In this document: piece after piece, positions 56,488-64,000 of the stretch | Position numbering within the stretch: the stretch's first letter is position 1 | Layout of the letters: every line of letters starts with the position of its first letter | Origin: Coccinella septempunctata | Taxonomy: Eukaryota > Arthropoda > Insecta > Coleoptera > Coccinellidae | Assembly (NCBI RefSeq): GCF_907165205.1 | Contig: NC_058193.1 | Coordinates: 19,109,521 to 19,173,520 of the forward strand | Length of the DNA: 64,000 nt | Direction of reading: 5' to 3' | Notes under the pieces: generated by a model | Databases searched by the model: none | Told to the model about the DNA's origin: nothing | The model's input: only the letters and a program-made list of their open reading frames with translations | Program-made: the position numbers and the translations under genes

Positions 56488-58675
56488 GTAAGTTTCATAT
56501 TTGTTTCTACTGTTTTGATTACACAGTGGTATCAGTGGTTTCCCATGTTCGTGCCACGCAGCCCTGGTGAGGAGTAACGAGGCCATTTTTTGGCAACCAA
56601 AAAAAAGTTTGGGAATCACTAAACGTTGAAAAATAATGATTGAAATTGATTCAGATTCATGAAGTCTATTAATGTGAAAACCAACAAATGCTACAACGGA
56701 TACTGCCGCGAATTCAAACGGTTCGAAAGGTATCCCTCGACTACTTGATGACAGCAAAATACTGTATTTTGCCCACCCAGCAGATTGCCAACCTGAATGA
56801 TAACCATATTGCTCTTCTGTGGACTTACTTATCGTAAAAGGATACTCAGTGCCTATCTAAAGATGCTCCATACAGGTATAATTGCGTAATGAGCAGGTTC
56901 ATTGATGTTGAAGTATAAAGTCAAACTGAGAGTATGAAGCAAAAAGCAACATACTGCCATCTTCAATCCACAAGTCTGGAAAGTGAATTGAGTTGGATCT
57001 CGTGCCTCTACAGGCATCTTAGTCCATCAATTCATTCTGTTTCTGTCGCGGTGGAGTTTTGTTGCTCTGAAGAGTTCGCACATATTTATCATACCAGTTT
57101 TTTTTGATGACACGTATCCAAATACTGAGTATTCTGTATAACAGCTTTCTCATGAAAAAAGGGACTCTTTTTCATTTCATTCAAAAATTAACAGTGTTCG
57201 AGTAAATCAATTTTAATAATAGGTGAACCAATATGGTTGATCAGTCATCATCATCATCATCATCCTCAGCCTTCACTAGTCCACTCATGGACATAGGCCT
57301 TTCCTTATTCCCTCCAATGCTCTCTATCCTGCGCCTTCTGATACCAGTGATCAGTACTTACTTCTGAATTCTGTTCGTCGACATAGAGTACCAAGAAATA
57401 TTTAATTTTCGTCAAATAAACTTCTGCTCAATATCACTGAGGGTACTACAACCCTCAGGAAGGGTTTTCTAAAAAAATTCTGACCAAAAATTTGTTCAAA
57501 AATGATCTCGCCCTTTGAAAGCTACCCTTTGTGAATGCAACGAATCGACTTGTTGCATGTGAATAAAACATTTGTTATGTGCAATCAAAAACTGATCATC
57601 CATAGACCCTTTCTGAAAATTGTAACATCCTCAATAAATGATTCAGGCTATTCAGCATAAGTTCTTTTGACAAAAAGTATATATTTCTTTTCTGTCATCC
57701 CCAGTATTATTGAAAACCATCATTAGACAGTTTGGTCATTATATTGTTGAATGAAGAACATATCTGTCTTCAAACCTAAATTACTACCTTTACGACGATA
57801 TATCAAGAGTACCTTCTTTTGAAGAAGAAGCTGCAGAAAATATTTCAATATCATCAATAAAAACTACTTATAAAAAAGACCAGAAAAGGGTAACTCCTTG
57901 TAAATTACATTTCGGTCGATTACTTTAATTCTATCAACTTTACAAAAAAAAGTTTGAAATAAAACTTTTCTCTTTCTAAATAGAGCATCTCCTTAAATTA
58001 TTTTGAACTATACAAAGTGTTTCGTTTCTTCTGCACAGCTATCAACTTCGTTATTTTAAATGGAACACCCTATATATTTTTACATTTTTGAATTCCTTGT
58101 TAAATTTGAATATAAGTTTTATAACACAACTATGTCTGAATTCTCAACGGTTTTCGAGAAATTTGACTTCTTATTAATATTTTGAGAGTTTAAGGTACTT
58201 ACATACATAAAGGACTATATAGCTCCGTCCCTATGTAATTGATTCAAATTTGGACTGTGTTTAGTCAATAAATGAAACATTAAAAATAACCATATTATAT
58301 ATATAGGGTCCACGAAAACGTAGATCCATTACCAAAACAGAAATTCATAAAAATCTTCATTTTTTTCGATTGGCAACGTATATTTTTTCTGTTCATTACT
58401 TAAAACAATTAGAAGCGAACAAAAAATGTTATGGACACAATTCCTCTAAAGTCAATAGGTTTCCAGTTTCGGACATTAAAAAAAATGGTACTCATTTTTA
58501 GGTGTTCTATCATCTAACAGTAGAATTTTATTCATCAGTATAGTTGTTATAGACTAGAACTCTAATAATATAATTAATCAGGTTGGAATAGAACTTTAAA
58601 TGATTGATTCCAAGCAGGTCATGGATTATCGAAAAAAAAATTCATTTCGCTGTTGTGATTTGACATGAATTTCAG
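56488..58675 (+). other. Intron 2 of the secreted SOD gene
   Basis: GTAAGT to CAG, 2188 bp. It holds a (TCA)n microsatellite and an RTE-like tail at 57240-57350. The rest is AT-rich with nothing I can name. Confidence 0.7.
57240..57350 (-). repeat. RTE-like LINE 3' tail fragment with (TCA)n
   Basis: A TCA tandem array is followed by CACTAGTCCACTCATGGACA and TAGGCCTTTCC. I recall this combination from RTE-type LINE 3' ends in arthropods. No coding sequence. Confidence 0.5.
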
Positions 58676-58930
58676 AAACACCATGGTGCCCCAGAAGATA
58701 CAGATCGTCATGTCGGTGATCTTGGTAACATAATAGCTGACAGTAATGGAATTGCTGTAATTTCAAGAGAGGATAAATTTATCTCACTATCTGGTGTCAC
58801 ATGCGTTATTGGCAGAGCAGTAGTTCTTCACGAGAATGAGGATGATTTAGGTAAAGGCGGCTTCAGCGATTCCTTGACTACTGGGCACGCCGGAGGAAGG
58901 CTTGCCTGTGGTGTGATTGGTCGTGCATGA
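58676..58930 (+). CDS. Sod3: Secreted Cu/Zn superoxide dismutase, exon 3
   Basis: Eighty-four codons plus TGA follow the acceptor GAATTTCAG. All remaining functional residues are present: His89 in HHGAP, His98 and Asp101 in RHVGDLGN (zinc), His138 in VVLHENEDDLG (copper), Arg161 and Cys164 in GGRLACGVIG. The joined protein has 170 residues (152 without the signal peptide), the normal size for this enzyme, which converts superoxide to oxygen and hydrogen peroxide outside the cell. Dimerisation and activity are inferred from the family. Confidence 0.95.
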   Translation, partial: KHHGAPEDTDRHVGDLGNIIADSNGIAVISREDKFISLSGVTCVIGRAVVLHENEDDLGKGGFSDSLTTGHAGGRLACGVIGRA

Positions 58931-58987
58931 ATTCATCTCCATGACATTTGATTCGATTGTAATACATACAGTATTTTAATAGTATTA

Positions 58988-58993
58988 AATAAA
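58988..58993 (+). terminator. Polyadenylation signal of the secreted SOD gene
   Basis: AATAAA lies 57 bp after the stop codon, directly preceded by an overlapping ATTAAA. Confidence 0.7.
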
Positions 58994-59500
58994 TTTTTCA
59001 TTCATTGCCATACATTATATGAAATTATAAATTATAATGTATGCGGAAAAGTTTTTGTATAAATTGATATAAGACTCAATTTTGATTCTTCAGAACGCCA
59101 GAAAGGCAACTAAAATTAAGGTAAGTAAGTAACAGTTGATTGAACATTCGGATGTCTAGTCGGATCAAGTAAGCTTGACCTTGATCTTGAGAGAGGGTAT
59201 ATCGATCCGCCCGTTGTTAAAGAGGATAATTTGAACTCAAAAATTGTTGAAATGCGATATCTTCGGTCAGAGTAATCAAAAGTTTATCTATGTTATACAT
59301 GAAATGAAAGTCCTCGACTGAAAAAAGATCTACTGAGAGTCCCTCCACTAAAATTTATGAAAAATTCGAAATCTGCTACTGCTATCTCTAACCAGAACTA
59401 CAACTTTTTCTCAAAAAAAGAGAATATCACCCACGTATTCTGCAGTTATACCTGTACCTACATAGCTTTAATAATTATTTTACTTTCAATGAATATTTCA
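58994..59500. other. No gene recognised
   Basis: Spacer downstream of the secreted SOD gene, AT-rich. Confidence 0.4.
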
Positions 59501-60593
59501 TATACTCCATTCACTTTTATTTTAGCACTCGGTTGGTCATGGAAATTTGACACATTTCACTCTGTATAGTACGAAAATATGGGGTTATGGCGCTTGTCAA
59601 AACATTTTTGGGTTTAAATCAACGCTATGTTGCCCGTTCTACGTAAAAGTTTCTGTTATTACGCATTTTATCACAATGTCGAATCTTTTCGGAAAATATG
59701 TGACGAACATAATTGAACTTTATACAAACTGATTGGAGGCATACCAAATCCAGTTATTTGCATGGAAAATACAAGAGATCAGTATAATATCATAATATGC
59801 ACTAGCTTGAGGAGAGTTATATAATGTTTGTTATCTTCTTTGCCTAAAACTTAAATGCGTTACATCAGTTGTAGATTTTAAAAATATTAACCCGAAGATG
59901 AAATGCATATAATGCAGTGGTTGGGAATGGGTATCTCCAGAAGGAATTGACAGATAATTAAAAGAATGTTAAATTCTGCAACAATAATCATCTTGCATCA
60001 ATATAAGTAAAAGGAATTAAAGGAAGTTTCAAGTCAAGATGAACTTCACCTTTGAACAAAAATTTCACATTTATAAACAATTAACAGCACAACTGGCGCG
60101 TATTTGTGGCTATTCATCTTAATGCATTGATATAATAATTAGGTATTTATTGGTACCTTAAGACATTTGCAATGTATAGGACAAGTCGAAAGAAAAATAG
60201 AAAAATCAATTTTCGGGAACTTATTCGACGATTATCCTTTAGTAAACTTTCCTCATTAATTCACTGAAACATAAAATTCTCACCCCTTTTTTGAGTCTCC
60301 CAATGGAAGGAAATCCTTTGTCATCCTCTTCAGTCACAATCTTTCTGATTGTGGAAATATTCAGCTGAAATATAGGTCGTTTAGATTCAGATGAAACATT
60401 ATATGAATTCTTTTACATTGAATATATGTTCGCTACCGTCTGACGTATTGTGGATTTTAAAATATCAGGGTATAACAATTCAAATGAGCGGACCTGAAAT
60501 AAATAGCACATCCTGAAACCCTGTGTCTTCTTTCAATCACTGCCAACCTTACTCCGTTCTAGTTTCAAAAACTTGAAAAAATTATTTTCATGC
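59501..60593. mobile_element. TIR element family A, copy 3, right end missing
   Basis: It starts TATACTCCATTCACTTTTAT and follows the body of copies 1 and 2 to TTATTTTCATG. There the sequence changes to GGGGTAACTGAGCGCAGTGG and the right terminal repeat is lost. Confidence 0.75.
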
Positions 60594-61135
60594 GGGGTAA
60601 CTGAGCGCAGTGGGTAAGTGTGCGCAGTGCGTATATCTCGACTATGCAATGTATGAAAGAGGGGTTCATTTGGGTGAAGCAAGGGCGCAGAATTGCCATA
60701 TTAGTTCATAGGAGGATTAGTTTCATAGGAGTGCGCCGTGCGACGTTTCGTTAACTTTTTATTTGCAATCAATCAAATTCACTAGTTTTCTTCTTAATTT
60801 TTAGCATCTCTGCACATTCTGCCAGGTCCAAGTTCCGAGTCCCTCAGTGTTAAACAATATTTTATTCGATCATGGGCATTAATCTAAATATATAATAAAA
60901 AATTTTAGGTTCTCTTAACTGCTCAACTCTATAAGAACGTCAATTCAAATTTTGGCTTACTGGGGAAAGTGTGCGCGGGTAAGTGTGCGCATAGATTCAT
61001 TATATGGGCATTAGTTCAGTGGGGAATAAATTATGACATTGTTGATTTTCTTGGTTAAGACTCGATCAATATTCTCCTATTTGTTTAGAAAAATATGAAG
61101 AGCCACCAATAGAGGAATGTATCAAGTGTTGTTAT
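60594..61135. repeat. GGGGTAACTG-ended fragment with GGGTAAGTGTGCGCA repeats
   Basis: GGGTAAGTGTGCGCA occurs near 60612 and 60979, with related forms (GGGGAAAGTGTGCGC near 60963, GAGCGCAGTG near 60602). It resembles the terminal plan of the pogo-like elements at 3534 and 52370, but no inverted partner end is visible. Confidence 0.45.
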
Positions 61136-61311
61136 TGTGATAAAATACGTAATAACAGAAACTTTTACGTAGAACGGGCAACATAGCGTTGATTTAAAAT
61201 CCAAAAATGTTTTGACAAGATTCAAAACCCCACATTTTCGTACTATACAGAGTGAAATGTGTCAAATTTCCATGACCAACCGACTGCTAAAATAAAAGTG
61301 AATGAAGTATA
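61136..61311 (-). repeat. TIR element family A, inverted end fragment
   Basis: ACGTAATAACAGAAACTTTT ... AAGTGAATGAAGTATA is the complement of the first 170 bp or so of the family, including the terminal repeat. Confidence 0.75.
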
Positions 61312-61397
61312 GATAAACAACAATGATAAAAATATTCGAACAAAAAGTCCACCAACTCACCTTATGAATAATTCATTAAAAATGAGTAAAATTGAGT

Positions 61398-62190
61398 TCA
61401 GAGAATTGGTGTGTTTTTTATGAATAACATCTCATTGAACCCATGTTCAAACCAATTGGTCTCTTTAGTTAGAATCCTCGCATTATCAAAGTCAAAGAGA
61501 TGTCTCTTATTCTTAACGTGTTGGGAAAGGGCGGTTGCATCAAATTGTTTTTTATAGTCTAACTGATGTTGCCTCAATCTCAATATTAACTCGTCTGTCC
61601 AACATACAAAGTATCACAATTTAAACAACTAACCCCAACGACCATGCCTGACTGTCTCATTGGGAGATCACTATGTTTCAAACAGAAAAATAGGCTCTTA
61701 ACAGTTTTTTTATAATAAGATACCACAATAGTAGATGTTTCTTTGATCAACCTAACTAACATCTGGCTCAATTTAGGAATGTATATTAAATTATAATATC
61801 TGAATCTGCAACTCTCATTTTCCGAAACAACTCCAGTCGATGGTACACAAGCTGTGTTGGAACTATAAAAAATTTTGTTAACTTAAGTTTTAGGATATCC
61901 ATTTTGGTATAAAATAGTTACTTGCTGTTTGAAATCTTTTGAATGAAATGATGGATCAGACGAATTAAGAATTTTCTGTTTAATTCCCCTGATAATTGCA
62001 ATTTTTTGAGATGTTGAATGCAGAGAATTGCAATGTTATGTTCGGTGGGATGCCATAAGTTTAGAATATAGGTCTGTTTTCATAGCAATACCATCTCTAC
62101 CCATGGAATCTGTCCAATCTATTCGTAGGTGTTGACGTAATTATATCATCCACATAAACATAAACAAATATGAATGGTATATGAAAGTTC
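61398..62190 (-). pseudogene. Penelope-like element, RT end and GIY-YIG endonuclease
   Basis: The minus strand reads FVYVYVDDIITSTPTN (about 62175-62125), the catalytic palm block of reverse transcriptase. Then come fragments such as MASHRT, KIAIIRGIKQKI and DPSFHSKDF. The GIY-YIG endonuclease follows: SGMVVGVSCLNCDTLYVGQT (61660-61590), a frame change, LRLRQHQLDYKKQFDATALS and HLFDFDNARILTKETNWFEH (to 61398). The order RT then GIY-YIG identifies a Penelope-like retroelement. It is broken by stops and frameshifts. Confidence 0.8.
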
Positions 62191-62329
62191 AAGTTGGACA
62201 GAACGAATTTAATCAAGCTATTTATAACTAACTCAGCCAAATTTGGCTGTACCTCTCACTTGTGCGTTAAATTTTTTGTTGTATTGAAAAAAGCTCCAAG
62301 TTGGTCTCTTTGGATCTCATACAAATTCA

Positions 62330-62640
62330 AAAGTTCACGATATGTATCCGTTCTATCATTCACTGTTGAATTTATATTTATGAAAATCGTTTCGCTGAAC
62401 TTTTGTAGTAAATATCTTCATAATCTAACACCCTTACATTTTCAAAATCGGACACATGTAATTCAATTAAAATGATGTTTAGCCAAAGCTGTTTTTTTCT
62501 ATCCTATTACAATTTTTAGTCTGGCAATCATATTTATGTAGTTTAATTCTATTATGTAACTATTGTTTCGTTTGACCTTTATAGCTTTTGTCACAATTCA
62601 TGCATGGTATTTGGTAAATTGAATTGGATCGTTGGAACAA
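62330..62640 (-). pseudogene. Second Penelope-like GIY-YIG fragment
   Basis: The minus strand reads IYQIPCMNCDKSYKGQTKQ (about 62620-62555). After a stop and frame changes it continues with LHNRIKLHKYDCQ, KTALAKHHFN and a VSDFENVRVLDYED-like block near 62455-62410. This duplicates the domain at 61398-61771, so it is a second copy in the same direction, directly upstream of the first. Confidence 0.65.
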
Positions 62641-64000
62641 GGATGGTTTTCCTTTATTCTTTTAGTCTAGAAAATAATGAACCCATCTTTTTTGTGTTAT
62701 AATGGCCAATTTAACAGGAACATGGTTCTTTTTGAACATTGAGTTTAGCTTGAATGACAATGATGGTTTTAATGGAAAACTATGATACTTTACACTTAGG
62801 TCATATTCACTTCTGGTCTAAGGTTTTGTTCACCCAAAATCATTATTCTTAGTCCGTATAAGTATAGTAGTATAAGAACGCGAAATACGAAAAATAGTGT
62901 TTCCCAACGTGTTTCACACAATATTTTTGTCAAATTATGAATAGGATGTTGCTTTGAATTGAAATGAAAAGTACCAAAAATGTCTTTAAAATCTTCTCTA
63001 GGAGATTCCTTTGAAATCGTCTAGTGACGGAAATTATTCAATTTTTCACTCCATTACTATGAAAGCAAGTGTCGTTTCATCAGTTGCGAAATATTTTACT
63101 TTGCGTAACTGGTTGCGAGAAGTAAAAAGTTTCAAAACGTCAATGACTTTTGAAAAGTGTCACTTTATATGTCAAAATTAGAAAAAAGTTTATTCTGTCT
63201 GAAATGGAAAGATTTTCTGAAACTTTTTAGGGTTTTCACTCTCAATCTCTGGAACAAAATCAATTAAAAAATTGAAATAAACGATTTGCTTCTGCGTAAA
63301 TTCTTGCACTAATTTCAGTAGAATCGTGTAGAAAACATCATTGCCTGATAATGAACTGAAAAGAAGAACTTTGAAATTATAATTATATATAGTAACGTTT
63401 TGGAGCCACATCAGACTCCTTCATCAGACGAAAATCAATTTCCGAAAATCTTCTGAATTGTAGCTTTTATTTGACATTAATTGTGTTCTAAAAATTTTCT
63501 GAAAATACAGGCATGTGTACCAAGCTTTCTGGGGGTAATAGTACATTGAAAAATAAGTGTAGTTTGATAAATAAACTCATGTCCCGAAAGACCCGAAATG
63601 CATATTGAGAGAGATATATCCTTCCAAAGTTGATAAAATTCAAAAAATTTCTCCGCATAACTTCTAAACGGTGAATGCCACCACATTGAAATTTCGTGCA
63701 TAAATGTTTATTGTTCAAATACAGTTTTTTATTACACTTCTACATTTTTGATATTATTATAAAGGGTTTTTTTAGAGGGGGAGTCCGATTTCTTTGGAAC
63801 AACTTCTTTCCTTGTATTCGTTTTGCCGGAAAAAATAGAAGCATTCGATGGAGCGAATGAAATTACAAGAAAAAGGTACTCATATCCAAATGAAAAAAAT
63901 TGAACCGTTTTCGAGTTATTCAAGTTTTTGTAGTCTCATGATATCAGCAGAGTAATTTGCCACAACTATATTGGGGTAGACTTATTGTTATGTACTTATT
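62641..64000. other. No gene; possible Penelope terminal repeat
   Basis: AT-rich sequence. In complement, GTCTGATGAAGGAGTCTGAT with GGCTCCAAAACGTTAC near 63390-63435 resembles the terminal-repeat region of Penelope-like elements and lies on the expected upstream side of the fragments above. Nothing else recognised. Confidence 0.4.

Overview
The window reads as nuclear DNA of an insect. It is AT-rich (estimated by eye), its genes are split by GT-AG introns, and most of it is transposable elements of kinds common in insects: mariner and Tc1, BEL/Pao, Jockey/CR1-like and RTE-like LINEs, Penelope-like elements, pogo-like elements and many foldback MITEs. A beetle is my best guess, but nothing here fixes the order. 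There are no bacterial operons, no CRISPR array, and no rRNA or tRNA gene that I could recognise.

Only two host genes are supported, both on the + strand and both Cu/Zn superoxide dismutase (SOD) family. The left one (exons 1651-1857 and 7191-7451; its first exon is not visible) keeps the zinc site and the disulfide. It has lost one copper-ligand histidine (Thr) and the active-site arginine (Pro), so it is probably not a dismutase. The right one (exons 51519-51572, 56284-56487, 58676-58930) encodes a complete 170-residue secreted SOD with every ligand. The exon 2/exon 3 junction is phase 0 at the same place in both genes, which points to an old tandem duplication now separated by about 44 kb of mobile DNA.

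Layout: 1-1500 mariner pseudogene. 1651-7451 the SOD-like gene, whose 5.3 kb intron holds a 257-bp MITE, a pogo-like element with a solo LTR inside it, and a 592-bp foldback. 7480-15208 a young BEL/Pao LTR retrotransposon inserted antisense about 30 bp after the SOD-like stop codon; its LTRs are nearly identical but its gag-pol is broken. 15264-16690 a broken Tc1 copy. 16821-21814 MITEs and inverted repeats. 21966-24780 a repeat family interrupted by a 5'-truncated LINE. 25567-27089 a nearly intact Tc1. 27230-36624 LINE fragments and a TIR element family present in several copies. 36625-42660 mostly unassigned, with one PIF/Harbinger-like MITE and one LINE tail. 43080-46345 a LINE interrupted by an unclassified DNA transposon with TIRs of about 265 bp. 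46330-47045 a mariner fragment.

47394-48914 holds the most interesting item: an apparently intact three-exon tyrosine recombinase gene (366 residues) of Crypton type, flanked by copies of a perfect palindrome built from ATATTTCCC half-sites. 49364-51065 is a deleted mariner relative carrying a MITE. 51461-58993 is the secreted SOD gene with three more elements in its introns. 59501-64000 carries TIR-element and Penelope-like fragments.

All calls come from reading the sequence and from remembered family motifs. No database search was possible, so family names for mobile elements are provisional.
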